From the NCBI RefSeq assembly GCF_003696215.1, contig NZ_RFFG01000045.1:1-64000 (forward strand): a stretch of DNA of 64,000 bases, written 5' to 3'. The DNA comes from Actinomadura harenae. GTDB taxonomy: Bacteria > Actinomycetota > Actinomycetes > Streptosporangiales > Streptosporangiaceae. The position numbers and the translations under genes were made by a program. The notes below the pieces were generated by a model. That model was given only the letters and a program-made list of their open reading frames with translations. It was not told the origin of the DNA and did no database searches. The stretch's first letter is position 1, and every line of letters starts with the position of its first letter. Below are positions 49,666 through 58,240 of this stretch, one piece after another.

Positions 49666-50828
49666 CGGGCGTTCTCCTCACCGCGGCGGACGCGGAGGTG
49701 GCGGTAGGTCGGGATCAGGACGCCCCGGGCGGCGGTCCGGTGCGTGATCGTCAGGGGCCCGGCGGCCAGCAGCGCGCGGCCGACGGCCCGGGTCTCGGCC
49801 AGGGCGAGCGGGTAACCGAGGCAGAAGTGCGGACCCGCCCCGAACCAGAGTCGCCGCAGCTCAGGCGGCGTGGGCCGGCTCGGGTCGAACGGGCCGTACG
49901 CGCGGCAGCAGTTGGAGGTGGCGATGAGGACGCGGTCGCCGGGCCCCACGGCCACGTCCGCGATCCGGGTCTCGGCGTGGACGCTGCGCAGCATGACGGG
50001 CGTCGGCGTCGTCACGCGCATGGCCTCGTCGATCGCGCGGTCCAGGTCGGGGGCGTCCATCGTGCCGGTGTCGTGGAGGAGGGCGATGAGGCGCGGGACG
50101 AGGGTGGCGACGGTCTCGGTCCCGGTGAGGAAGAAGGCGCCGGCCGCGCCGCGCGCCTCGCTCTCGGTGAGGCCGAGGGTCCGCATGCGGCCCATCACGG
50201 TGGACGGCGAGCCCTCGGCGTACGCCTGCGCGGCGATGTCGCCGAGCGGGTTCAGGACGGCTCGTGCGCGCGCGATCTGCGACGGCGTGAGGCGCCGGGT
50301 CCGCAGGGAGATCATCGACACGATCCGCTCGCCCGCCTCGAAGAGGGCGCGGTAGTCGTGCTCGGACGCCGTCTCCAGTCCGATGACCCGGCTGATCACC
50401 GCGCCCGCCATCACGCGCATCAGCGCGACGACGTCGACCTCCTCGCCGCGCGCGAGCCGGTCCGACACGTCCCTGAGGGGAACGGCCAGGACGTCGTCCA
50501 CCAGGGATTCGGCGTAGCCGGGCGCGAAGAGGCCGGTGAGGCGGCGGCGCAGCGCGCGGTGGGCGTCGCCCTCCATGTTGAGCAGCACGGACGGGCCGAG
50601 CACCGGCGTCCACAGCTCGCCGGGCGATCCCGGGCCGTCCTTGCGGAACGTCTCGCCGTCCATCAGGACGTCGCGGGCGTGGTGGGCGTCGTTCACCACG
50701 ACCCCGACGCCCGGCACCCGGACGACGGGTCCGAGCCGCGCGAGCCCGCGGAGCAGCGGGTACGCCACCGGATGCGCCGCCAGGTACAGCCGCGTCTCCC
50801 AGTCGAACCGCGCGAAAGGCGATCCCAC
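49662..50828 (-). CDS. Cytochrome P450 in the beta-lactone-type operon
   Basis: A 388-residue P450. I-helix AFFLTGTETVATL, and the heme loop LWFGAGPHFCLGYPLALAE with the thiolate Cys; K-helix ExxR appears as DEAMRVTTP. The N-terminus FDWETRLYLAAHPVAYPLLRGLARLGPVVRVPGVGVVVND resembles the second P450 of the locus (52743-53897), so the two are paralogues. Probably oxidises the fatty chain of the product. The ATG at 50828 is 14 bases after the GT2 stop. Confidence 0.92.
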   Translation of the reverse strand: MGSPFARFDWETRLYLAAHPVAYPLLRGLARLGPVVRVPGVGVVVNDAHHARDVLMDGETFRKDGPGSPGELWTPVLGPSVLLNMEGDAHRALRRRLTGLFAPGYAESLVDDVLAVPLRDVSDRLARGEEVDVVALMRVMAGAVISRVIGLETASEHDYRALFEAGERIVSMISLRTRRLTPSQIARARAVLNPLGDIAAQAYAEGSPSTVMGRMRTLGLTESEARGAAGAFFLTGTETVATLVPRLIALLHDTGTMDAPDLDRAIDEAMRVTTPTPVMLRSVHAETRIADVAVGPGDRVLIATSNCCRAYGPFDPSRPTPPELRRLWFGAGPHFCLGYPLALAETRAVGRALLAAGPLTITHRTAARGVLIPTYRHLRVRRGEENAR

Positions 50829-50842
50829 GTGCCTGCCTCCCT

Positions 50843-51595
50843 TCAGCGGATGTCGACGATCGGCGGACGGTAGCGGTGGTCGGCGTACCAGCCGAGGGTG
50901 CGGACCAGGCCGAACGCGCGGAGGCGGCGGACGGAGCCGTAGACGACGACGTCCGGGCGCAGGCCGTACCGGTCGGTCAGGTAGCGGACGCGGTTGACCA
51001 GGGCGCGGTCCTCGTGGACGTCCTCGATGCGGGTGCGCGGGAAGCCGCCGGAGCGTTCGTACAGGTCGGCGGTGATGGCGACGTTGCAGCCCGGCATCAT
51101 CACGTACGGCCCGAGGAACAGCGGGTCCTGGTTGCCGGGACGGAACCGTCCGAAGAGGGCGGCGACCGAGATGACCGACGGCAGCAGCCGCCGCTCCCAG
51201 AACCTCAGCGGGAACTCGTCGGTGCGCGGGCGCAGAGGCCCGCTGACCATGTCGAGCCCGTCGTCGAAGGCGCGCTTCACGGCGGAGACCCAGCCCGGTC
51301 CGGGCAGGCAGTCGGCGTCGGTGCGGGCGACGTGCGTGGCCCCGGCGGAGATCGCGTGCCGGACGCCGGTGTCGGCGGCGGCGCCGGTGCCCTTCTCCGG
51401 CTCGTGGACGATCCGGATGCCGGGCTTGGGATGCGCGGCGGCGAAGTCCCGGACGACCTCGGCCGTCCGGTCGGTGCTCGCGTTGTCGACGACGACCACG
51501 GTGAACCCGGGGTCGGTCTGCTCGGCGAGGCGGCGGAGCGTCGCGCCGATCGAGCGCTCCTCGTTGTAGGCGGGGACGACGACCCAGAGGTCCAT
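50843..51595 (-). CDS. Family 2 glycosyltransferase
   Basis: A 250-residue GT-A fold protein: DLWVVVPAYNEERSIGATLRRLAEQ and VVVVDNASTDRTAEVVRDFAA, DxD-like ARTDADCLPGPGWV, and GCNVAITADLYERSGGFPRTRIEDVHEDRALVNR (the ED motif region). It could transfer a sugar onto the product or act on the cell envelope. The ATG at 51595 overlaps the OleA-like stop by one base (TGATG), so it belongs to the same operon. Confidence 0.9.
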   Translation of the reverse strand: MDLWVVVPAYNEERSIGATLRRLAEQTDPGFTVVVVDNASTDRTAEVVRDFAAAHPKPGIRIVHEPEKGTGAAADTGVRHAISAGATHVARTDADCLPGPGWVSAVKRAFDDGLDMVSGPLRPRTDEFPLRFWERRLLPSVISVAALFGRFRPGNQDPLFLGPYVMMPGCNVAITADLYERSGGFPRTRIEDVHEDRALVNRVRYLTDRYGLRPDVVVYGSVRRLRAFGLVRTLGWYADHRYRPPIVDIR

Positions 51596-52578
51596 CACAG
51601 CTCCATGAAGGTCACGCCGAGGCTGACGCCGCCCGCCAGCCCGATCATCGCGACCCGGTCGCCGGGGCCGCAGCGGCCGTCCCGCCAGGCGGCGGCGAGC
51701 TGCGCGGGCAGCGTCGCGGACGCCATGTTCCCGTGCTCCGGCAGCGTCACGACGAGCCGCTCCGCCGGGATCCCGAGGAGCGACCGCAGCACCTCCAGAT
51801 AGGGGAGCGTCACCTGGTGGACGGCCACGACGGCGAAGTCGTCCCAGGTCAGGCCGGTCTTTTCCAGCGCGGTCAGGAAGATCTCGGGTCCGGCGGCCAG
51901 GAACGCGTCCTTCAGCCTCCGCCCGTCCCCGCTGAAGTACGTCGCGTCCGGGTCGCGCGGCCGCATGGACCCGCCGCCGGGCAGCGTCCCGATACCCCAC
52001 GCGGACGACACGGCGGCGAAGTCGCGGTAGAAGATCCCGCGGCCGTCCGGGTCGGCCTCGACGAGGACGGCGGCGCCCGCGTCCGACAGCGTGTACCCGG
52101 CGAACGCGTCGACGAACTGGGCCCGGTCGCGGACCCGCCACCGGACGGCCCGGGACGGCGCCTCGCCCGTGCAGACCAGCGCCCGTTCGGCCTGGCCCGT
52201 CCGGATCAGCGCGTCCGCCGTCTGGAGCCCGTTGAGGAAGCTGTTGCAGGCGTTCTTGACGTCGAAGACCGGGCAGGTCGCGCCGAGCTTGGCGGCGACG
52301 ATGTGCGCGGTGGCGGGTTCGACGAGGTCCTGCGAGGCGGACCCGAAGACCAGCAGGTCCAGGCTCGCCGGGTCCGCGCCGAGCCGCCGGGCGGCCTCGA
52401 CCGCCAGGTCCGACGCCTGCTGGTCGGGCCGCATGACGTGCCGGGCGCGGATGCCGGTCATCCGCTCCACGATGGTCGGGTGCGGCCGGTGGCCCTCGAT
52501 CCGCGCCTCCACGTCCGCGCTGGTCAGCACGGTCTCGGGCAGGTAGGCGGCGGCGCCGGCGATGCGCGCTCTGATCAC
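51595..52578 (-). CDS. OleA/KAS III-like condensing enzyme
   Basis: A 327-residue thiolase-fold enzyme with the Cys-His-Asn triad of KAS III and OleA: Cys111 (DVKNACNSFLNGL), His254 (VVAVHQVTLPYLEVL) and Asn284 (EHGNMASATLPAQL). OleA condenses two acyl-CoAs into a 2-alkyl-3-ketoacid. GTG start at 52578 with GGGGGA before it. It is the first gene of a five-gene minus-strand operon (OleA-like, GT2, P450, OleC-like, OleD-like). Plain FabH for fatty-acid initiation is less likely given its neighbours. Confidence 0.85.
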   Translation of the reverse strand: MIRARIAGAAAYLPETVLTSADVEARIEGHRPHPTIVERMTGIRARHVMRPDQQASDLAVEAARRLGADPASLDLLVFGSASQDLVEPATAHIVAAKLGATCPVFDVKNACNSFLNGLQTADALIRTGQAERALVCTGEAPSRAVRWRVRDRAQFVDAFAGYTLSDAGAAVLVEADPDGRGIFYRDFAAVSSAWGIGTLPGGGSMRPRDPDATYFSGDGRRLKDAFLAAGPEIFLTALEKTGLTWDDFAVVAVHQVTLPYLEVLRSLLGIPAERLVVTLPEHGNMASATLPAQLAAAWRDGRCGPGDRVAMIGLAGGVSLGVTFMEL

Positions 52579-52742
52579 GGTCGTCCCCCGGGTCTCTGGT
52601 CTGGGCGGTTCCCCTCCAGAGTCGCCCGCCGCCCGTGCCCTCACCAGGTGCTTCGTACGTGGTGAGGGTGTGCGGGGCACTCATCCCGGCCTGAGTACCT
52701 TCGCCCATACGGCGGCCCGTCCCGGTCGGAAGGATCAAGGTC

Positions 52743-53897
52743 GTGCTGACCAGAAACGAGGCCCGGCTGCTCTGGGCCGCCAATCCGTGGTTGTACGCCC
52801 TGATCTGCGCGTTCCGGCACGCCGGACCGGTGACGCGGGTGCCGCGCGTGGGCTGGGTGGTGACCGATCCCGTCCTCGCCCGGCGGGTGCTCAACGACCA
52901 CGCGACGTTCACGATGGGCGGCGAGGGCGGCGTCGGGCACCTGTGGGCGCAGCTGTTCGGCCCGGAGATGGGACGGTTCTTCGACGGGCCGGCCCACACC
53001 GAGCTGCGCTCGTCCGTCCGGGACCTGTTCACCGAGGACGCCGCGCGGGCGCTGATCGCGCGGACGCAGGGCCCGCACCACGCGCGCCTCGCGGACGCCC
53101 TCGCCGGAGGCGCGACCGTCGACCTCGCCGACACGGCCCGCGTCCTGGCCGGGCGCATGGTCTGCGACCTGCTCGGACTCCCCCCGCAGGACTACCGCCG
53201 CCTGTTCACGCTCGGCGAGAACCTGGCGTCGCTCGCCCTGGGCACGACGTCGTCCACCCGGCTTCCCGCGCGCGTCCTGTCGGAGGCCCATGCCATCGTG
53301 GACGAGCTGACCGCCGCCGTCCCGTCCGCGTACCGCTCGTCCGGGCCGTCCACCCTGCTGGGCCGCTGCCGCATGCTCGGGCTCCCCGAGGAGGTGGCGC
53401 GCGGTCTCGCGACGCTGCTCGTCGTCGCGGGCACCGAGACGGGCGTGTCCGGGACGCTGCGCACGGTCGCGCTCCTGCACGACGCCCGCCAGCAGCGCCT
53501 GCTCCTGGACGAGCCGGGCCTGCTCCCGGACGCCGTCCGCGAGGGGCTGCGCGTCGCGACCCCGGCGCCGGTCATCGGCCGTCACGTGGCCCGCGACGTC
53601 CGGCTCACCCCGCACGCGCGCCTCTTCGCGGGCGAACGCGTTCTGCTGCTCACCCACCTGGCGAACAACGCGGCCGGGCCGTTCGACATCACGCGTCCCT
53701 ACGTCCGCGAGACCCGGCAGCTGTGGTTCGGCGCGGGACGCCACCTGTGCCTCGGAGCGGCCATCGCCCGCGCCCAGGTCGCGGCGACCCTGCGGGCCCT
53801 CCACACGCCGGGCCGCCCCTACCGGATCGTCGGCCGCACGGAGGCGCGCCGCGCCCTCGTGCCCACCTACGCCAGACTCCTGGTCACCTCGGTTTGA
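52743..53897 (+). CDS. Cytochrome P450, divergent partner of the beta-lactone-type operon
   Basis: A 384-residue P450: AANPWLYALICAFRHAGPVTRVPRVGWVVTDPV at the N-terminus, I-helix LLVVAGTETGVSG, ExxR as EGLRVATPAP region, and heme loop LWFGAGRHLCLGAAIARAQ. It parallels the P450 at 49662 in length and layout. GTG at 52743 with GGAAGGA upstream. Transcribed toward the MerR gene, with the MerR operator touching its stop codon. Confidence 0.92.
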   Translation: MLTRNEARLLWAANPWLYALICAFRHAGPVTRVPRVGWVVTDPVLARRVLNDHATFTMGGEGGVGHLWAQLFGPEMGRFFDGPAHTELRSSVRDLFTEDAARALIARTQGPHHARLADALAGGATVDLADTARVLAGRMVCDLLGLPPQDYRRLFTLGENLASLALGTTSSTRLPARVLSEAHAIVDELTAAVPSAYRSSGPSTLLGRCRMLGLPEEVARGLATLLVVAGTETGVSGTLRTVALLHDARQQRLLLDEPGLLPDAVREGLRVATPAPVIGRHVARDVRLTPHARLFAGERVLLLTHLANNAAGPFDITRPYVRETRQLWFGAGRHLCLGAAIARAQVAATLRALHTPGRPYRIVGRTEARRALVPTYARLLVTSV

Positions 53898-53918
53898 CCT
53901 TGACGCGGCGTCAAGGTC
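53896..53918. promoter_or_regulatory. MerR-type operator, 11-bp perfect arms
   Basis: GACCTTGACGC (53896-53906) and GCGTCAAGGTC (53908-53918) around one base, 13 bases before the MerR start and overlapping the stop of the P450 gene. The GACCTTGACG / CGTCAAGGTC halves resemble known MerR-family drug-sensor operators. Confidence 0.8.
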
Positions 53919-53930
53919 TTCCATGGACTC

Positions 53931-54701
53931 ATGCGCATCGGAGAACTGGCCGGCATCGTCGGCGTGAGCACCCGGACCGTCCGCCACTACCACCGCACCG
54001 GGGTGCTGCCCGAGCCGACGCGGCGCGCGAACGGCTACCGCGAGTACGACCTGAGGGACGCGGTGGCGCTGGCCCGGGCCCGGCGGCTGGCCGGACTCGG
54101 GCTGTCGCTGGACGAGATCCGCGACGTGCTGGCAGTCGGCGGGAGCGGCACGGGAGGCGAGCTGAGGGAGATCCTCACCGGGCTGGACGCCGACCTCGCC
54201 GCGCAGCAGCGGGACATCGCCGAGCGCCGCGACCGCCTCGCCGAGCTCCTCGCCGACCCGGACCTCGGCCCCGACTCGGCGGTGTCGCCGCGGATGGCCG
54301 CGGTGCTGAACGTCCTCCCGGACGGGTCCGGCTCGCGGCCCGGCTCGCGGTTCGCCGAGTTCGACCGCGAGATGCTCACCCTCGTCGACGCCGTCGCCGG
54401 CGACGCGGACCGCGACCGCGTCGCCGCGATGCTGGAACCGCTCGCCGACGCCGAGGCGCAGGCGATGGCCGAGGCCCTCTACGCCCGCCTGGACGCCCTG
54501 GCAGACGCCGACGCGGACGACCCCCGCGTCGGCGAGCTCGCCCGCGACCTCGCCGCGCACGTCCCGGACGAGATGGCGGCGATGATGCGCGAGCAGCCGG
54601 GCGACGCGTCCTGGCTGGACGAGGTGCCCGGCGGCCTGAGCCCGGCGCAGGCGAGGGCGCTTCGGCTCATGATCGATCTCGTCCGGGTCAGGTGCCCGTG
54701 A
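53931..54701 (+). CDS. MerR-family regulator
   Basis: A 256-residue regulator: MRIGELAGIVGVSTRTVRHYHRTGVLPEPTRRANGYREYDLRDAVALARARRLAGLGLSLDEIRDVLA is a complete MerR DNA-binding domain with helix-turn-helix and wing. The long C-terminal part contains acidic/helical repeats and no Cys cluster, so it is a small-molecule sensor rather than a metal sensor. ATG at 53931. It lies beside two P450 genes and the OleA-like operon and may control them through the 53896-53918 operator. Confidence 0.92.
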   Translation: MRIGELAGIVGVSTRTVRHYHRTGVLPEPTRRANGYREYDLRDAVALARARRLAGLGLSLDEIRDVLAVGGSGTGGELREILTGLDADLAAQQRDIAERRDRLAELLADPDLGPDSAVSPRMAAVLNVLPDGSGSRPGSRFAEFDREMLTLVDAVAGDADRDRVAAMLEPLADAEAQAMAEALYARLDALADADADDPRVGELARDLAAHVPDEMAAMMREQPGDASWLDEVPGGLSPAQARALRLMIDLVRVRCP

Positions 54702-55626
54702 CCTGGCGGCAGCCGCCGTCGAAGACCGGCGGCTGCGACATGTCGTAGGGGTCCTCGGTCTGGGAGGTGCCGCCGCCGCCCGGGTCGCCGGGGTAGGTGG
54801 GGTGGATCCAGCCGTCGGTGGACATGCAGGGCGCGGGCGCGGCGCTACGTCCCATCTGGCTGATCCACACGCGCACGTCGCCGCCGTCGCGGGTCACCGT
54901 GAACGTGACCGACCGTCGCACCACGACCCGCTGCACAAGGTCGGCGCGCTGCGGCGGGTGGACGGCGTAGACGAAGTTGTGGTCGGTCCGCACGCTCAGG
55001 CCGTCCTTGGCCGCGGACGGCGTGACCGTGCCGTGGACCTTCACGGTCGGCGTCGCGGCCACGGCCGAGCCGGGCGCGAACGCGTTCGTCCAGACCCGCC
55101 GCGAGGACAGGCCCTTGGCCTGCTCGGGGTCGAGCGTGGCCGCGAGCGGCTTGACGTCACCGGCGTAGACGGTCGCCGGGTCGAGGTCGGCCGCGACGAG
55201 GATCCGCTTGATGCGCGCGTAGGCCGCCTCGACGTCCGTGCTGGTCAGACCGGCCATCGCCTGGGCGGCGGGCATGGCGATCCCGGCCTCGCCGTCCTGG
55301 TAGGCGGCGGCCGGGCTGCCCGCGAAGTAGTCGGACGGCGCGGGCGCCGGGCTCGCCAGGCGGAGCGTCGTCGAGGACGGCTTGGACGCGTCGTCCCGTC
55401 CGAGCCACCACATCCCGGTCGCGGCGGCGCCGAGCACCAGCACGACCCCTCCGACCAGCCCGGACGCCTTCAGGTAGCCCATCGTCTCGCCGCCGGACCG
55501 GCGCGGCGGTCGCGGGATCCGGAGGCGCGGGCGGCGGCGCCGCCGCGCGCGCTGGCGGGCGGACGGTTCGGAGATCGACGCGCCCGCGATGAAGTCGTCG
55601 TCGAAGGGCGGCAGTTCGTCCGGCAT
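54688..55626 (-). CDS. Membrane-anchored protein of unknown function
   Basis: A 312-residue protein: cytoplasmic acidic then Arg-rich N-terminus (MPDELPPFDDDFIAG, RQRARRRRRPRLRI), one membrane helix at about 52-75 (ASGLVGGVVLVLGAAATGMWWL), and an extracytoplasmic domain. The outer part contains DVEAAYARIKRILVAADLDPATVYAGDVKPLAATLDPEQ and ends with two Cys (PCMSTDG, DGGCRQVTGT). No family is recognised. ATG at 55626. It overlaps the end of the MerR gene by 14 bases, convergently, and is divergent from the FadA5-like gene, so the KstR box at 55700 lies upstream of both. Confidence 0.7.
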   Translation of the reverse strand: MPDELPPFDDDFIAGASISEPSARQRARRRRRPRLRIPRPPRRSGGETMGYLKASGLVGGVVLVLGAAATGMWWLGRDDASKPSSTTLRLASPAPAPSDYFAGSPAAAYQDGEAGIAMPAAQAMAGLTSTDVEAAYARIKRILVAADLDPATVYAGDVKPLAATLDPEQAKGLSSRRVWTNAFAPGSAVAATPTVKVHGTVTPSAAKDGLSVRTDHNFVYAVHPPQRADLVQRVVVRRSVTFTVTRDGGDVRVWISQMGRSAAPAPCMSTDGWIHPTYPGDPGGGGTSQTEDPYDMSQPPVFDGGCRQVTGT

Positions 55627-55699
55627 GAGGCCGATCGTTCCCCACCGGTCCGGGCGCCGCAAGGAGCGGCCCGCGCGCGCACGCCCTACCGGACAAAAC

Positions 55700-55713
55700 T
55701 AGAACACGTTACA
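55700..55713 (+). promoter_or_regulatory. Perfect KstR-type operator upstream of the FadA5-like gene
   Basis: TAGAACACGTTACA matches TnnAACnnGTTnnA at every fixed position. The surrounding TAGAACACGTTACAGTCT is the same as at 63979-63992 read on the other strand. It lies 38-51 bases before the thiolase ATG. Confidence 0.85.
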
Positions 55714-55750
55714 GTCTAAGTCCGAACGTCATTCCAGTGAGGAGTCGCGG

Positions 55751-56911
55751 ATGGGCACCCCGGTGATCGTGGAGGCGGTCCGCACGCCGCTCGGCAAGCG
55801 GAACGGCTGGCTGGCCGGTCTCAAGGCGCAGGCCGTTCTCGCGCACGCGCTCAACGCGCTGCTCACGCGGGCCGGACTGGACGGCTCCGAAGTGGAACAG
55901 GTTTTCGCCGGATGCGTGACCCAGGCGGGCGAGCAGGGCGGGCATGTCGGACGCTACGCCTGGCTCTACTCCGGGCAGCCCTGGCAGGCGGGCGCCACGA
56001 CGCTCGACGCGCAGTGCGGATCGTCGCAGCAGGCCGTCCACCTCGCGGCGGCGCAGGTCGCGGCCGGGGCCGTGGACGTCGCGATCGGCTGCGGCGTCGA
56101 GGTCATGAGCCGCTCGCCGCTCGGCAGCAACGTCCTGCCCGCCAAGCCGCGCCCGGACGACTGGTCGATCGACATGCCGCACCAGTTCGAGGCCGCCGAG
56201 CGGATCGCGAAGCGGCGCGGCCTCACCCGCGACGACGTGGACGCGTTCGGCGTCCGGTCGCAGCAGCTCGCCGCCAAGGCGTGGGCGGACGGGCGCTTCG
56301 AACGCGAGATCGCGCCCCTCGACGCGCCCGTCCTGGACGCCGAGGGCCGCCCGACCGGCGAGACCCGCACCGTCACCCGCGACCAGGGCCTCCGCGAGAC
56401 GACCCGTGAGGGGCTCGCCAGGCTCAAGCCGGTCATGGGCGAGGACGCGCTGCACACCGCCGGGTCGTCCTCGCAGATCTCCGACGGCGCCGCCGCCGTC
56501 CTGGTGATGGACGAGGCGAAGGCGCGCGCGCTCGGGTTGCGTCCGCGCGCCCGCATCAGGACGCAGGCCCTCGTCGGCTCCGAGCCGTACTACCACCTGG
56601 ACGGCCCGATCCAGTCGACGCGGCGCGTCCTCGACCGCAGCGGGATGTCGATGCGCGACATGGACGTCACCGAGATCAACGAGGCGTTCGCGAGCGTCGT
56701 CCTGTCCTGGGCGTCGGTGCACGAACCGGACATGGACACCGTCAACGTCAACGGCGGCGCGATCGCGCTCGGCCACCCCGTCGGCGCGACGGGCGCACGC
56801 CTGATCACCAGCGCGCTGCACGAGCTCGAACGCCGCGACGCCGGGACCGCGCTCGTCACCATGTGCTGCGGCGGCGCCCTCTCCACCGCCACGATCCTCG
56901 AACGCCTCTGA
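55751..56911 (+). CDS. fadA5: FadA5-like steroid 3-ketoacyl-CoA thiolase
   Basis: A 386-residue thiolase very close in pattern to mycobacterial FadA5: PVIVEAVRTPLGKRNGWLAGL, nucleophile Cys89 in LDAQCGSSQQAVH, FEAAERIAKRRGLTRDDVDAFG, AEPYYHLDGPIQSTRRVLD-like block, EINEAFASVVLSW, GHPVGATG and Cys372 (MCCGGALS). It removes acetyl-CoA from the sterol side chain in the last beta-oxidation rounds before the ltp2-type step. Its KstR box links it to the chs operon 45 kb away. The ATG at 55751 lies close after the box. Confidence 0.95.
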   Translation: MGTPVIVEAVRTPLGKRNGWLAGLKAQAVLAHALNALLTRAGLDGSEVEQVFAGCVTQAGEQGGHVGRYAWLYSGQPWQAGATTLDAQCGSSQQAVHLAAAQVAAGAVDVAIGCGVEVMSRSPLGSNVLPAKPRPDDWSIDMPHQFEAAERIAKRRGLTRDDVDAFGVRSQQLAAKAWADGRFEREIAPLDAPVLDAEGRPTGETRTVTRDQGLRETTREGLARLKPVMGEDALHTAGSSSQISDGAAAVLVMDEAKARALGLRPRARIRTQALVGSEPYYHLDGPIQSTRRVLDRSGMSMRDMDVTEINEAFASVVLSWASVHEPDMDTVNVNGGAIALGHPVGATGARLITSALHELERRDAGTALVTMCCGGALSTATILERL

Positions 56912-56912
56912 C

Positions 56913-57950
56913 GTGCCCGCCCCTGACGTGCCCGCCTCTGACGGCCGCGAAGCCCCTGGCGGACGTCCGGACGCGGAGGACCTCGGCGGCGGCCTGTGGA
57001 GCGTCCCGGTGCCGATCCCGGGCAATCCGCTCGCGTACACGCTGGTCTACGCGCTGGAGAGCCCGCGCGGGCCCGTCCTCGTGGACGCGGGCTGGGAGCA
57101 CGAGGACGCCTGGGACGCCCTGACCGCCGGTCTCGCCGCGTTCGGCATGGACGTCGCGGACGTCCACGGGGTGGTGGTCACGCACCACCACCCCGACCAC
57201 GCGGGCCTCGCGGGCCGCGTGCGCGAGGCGTCCGGCGCGTGGATCGCGATGCACCGCGCGGACGCCGCGATCGTCCGCGCGTTCCGCGCGATGGTCGAGC
57301 GGGACGCGGAACGCGCCTGGATCGCCGACTCCCTCCGCCGCGCGGGCGCGGACGACGGCGACCTCGCCGAGCATCCGCGCCGCCGCCACATCGACCCGCC
57401 CGCGCAGCCGGACCGCGAGCTGGAGGACGGCGACCTCGTCGACCTCCCCGCCCGCCGACTCCGCGCGATCTGGACGCCCGGCCACTCCCCCGGCCACCTC
57501 TGCCTGCACCTGGAGGACGCCGGGCGCGTCTTCACGGGCGACCACGTCCTGCCCCGCATCACCCCGCACATCGGCCTCTACCCGTACGACCGCGCCGACA
57601 CCGACCCGCTCGGCGACTTCCTGGCCTCCCTCGAACGCGTCGGCGACCTGCCCGCGGACGAGGTCCTCCCCGCCCACCAGTTCCGCTTCCGGGGGCTGGC
57701 CGCACGCGCCCGCGACATCGCCGCCCACCACGAGACCCGCCTCACCGAGCTCGCCGCGCTCCTCACCGGCGAACCGCGCACCCTCTGGCGCCTCACGGCC
57801 GCGCTCACCTGGCGCGAGCCCTGGCCCGCGATGGCCCTCCAGTCCCGCCAGATGGCCGCCGCCGAGGCCGCCGCGCACCTCCGCGTCCTCGAACGCCGGG
57901 GCCGCGCCCGCCGCGCCACCACCGACCCCCTCACCTACACGACCGCCTGA
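56913..57950 (+). CDS. MBL-fold metallohydrolase
   Basis: A 345-residue protein with the metallo-beta-lactamase signature THHHPDHAGL (His91-His93, Asp95, His96), VLVDAGWEHED and TPGHSPGHLCLHL, GDHVLPRI. The fold is typical for thioesterase- or glyoxalase-II-like hydrolases; in this position, one base after the FadA5-like gene, a CoA-thioester or lactone hydrolysis in sterol degradation is a reasonable guess only. GTG start at 56913. The C-terminal winged-helix-like region (LRVLERRGRARR) is seen in a subset of actinobacterial family members. Confidence 0.85.
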   Translation: MPAPDVPASDGREAPGGRPDAEDLGGGLWSVPVPIPGNPLAYTLVYALESPRGPVLVDAGWEHEDAWDALTAGLAAFGMDVADVHGVVVTHHHPDHAGLAGRVREASGAWIAMHRADAAIVRAFRAMVERDAERAWIADSLRRAGADDGDLAEHPRRRHIDPPAQPDRELEDGDLVDLPARRLRAIWTPGHSPGHLCLHLEDAGRVFTGDHVLPRITPHIGLYPYDRADTDPLGDFLASLERVGDLPADEVLPAHQFRFRGLAARARDIAAHHETRLTELAALLTGEPRTLWRLTAALTWREPWPAMALQSRQMAAAEAAAHLRVLERRGRARRATTDPLTYTTA

Positions 57951-58045
57951 ACGCCGGGCCGCCTGAAGGCGGGGCCGCAGGGCCGCCGGGGCCGCGGGGC
58001 CAAACGTGGCGCAGAGCACATATTGGTCTGCGGGCTAGACCCTTG

Positions 58046-58063
58046 ATGAGACTCGAGTCTCAT
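58046..58063. promoter_or_regulatory. 18-bp perfect palindrome upstream of the sterol-type P450
   Basis: ATGAGACTCGAGTCTCAT is perfectly self-complementary, 178-195 bases before the P450 start. A strong candidate operator, distinct from the KstR motif. Confidence 0.6.
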
Positions 58064-58089
58064 GTGAGAATCGCCCTAGGCCCAGCGAA

Positions 58090-58105
58090 CCAAGCAAGGG
58101 CTTGG
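58090..58105. promoter_or_regulatory. Inverted repeat CCAAGC-N4-GCTTGG
   Basis: CCAAGC (58090-58095) and GCTTGG (58100-58105) around AAGG; second of three palindromic elements in the P450 leader. Confidence 0.45.
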
Positions 58106-58107
58106 TC

Positions 58108-58129
58108 GGACGTGTGTGCACGCACGTCC
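58108..58129. promoter_or_regulatory. 22-bp near-perfect palindrome
   Basis: GGACGTGTGTG (58108-58118) against CACGCACGTCC (58119-58129), with one T/G pair as the only mismatch; third of three palindromic elements in the P450 leader. It could form an RNA hairpin or be a regulator site. Confidence 0.5.
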
Positions 58130-58240
58130 TCGCAGGCCAGAGGTCATCGACGACTGCCCGCATCACGAACACCCCTCCGCGACCGCGACGGCGCGACCGG
58201 TCGCCGGCTCCTGCCCTCCACCCCGGCGAAGGATCTCTCC

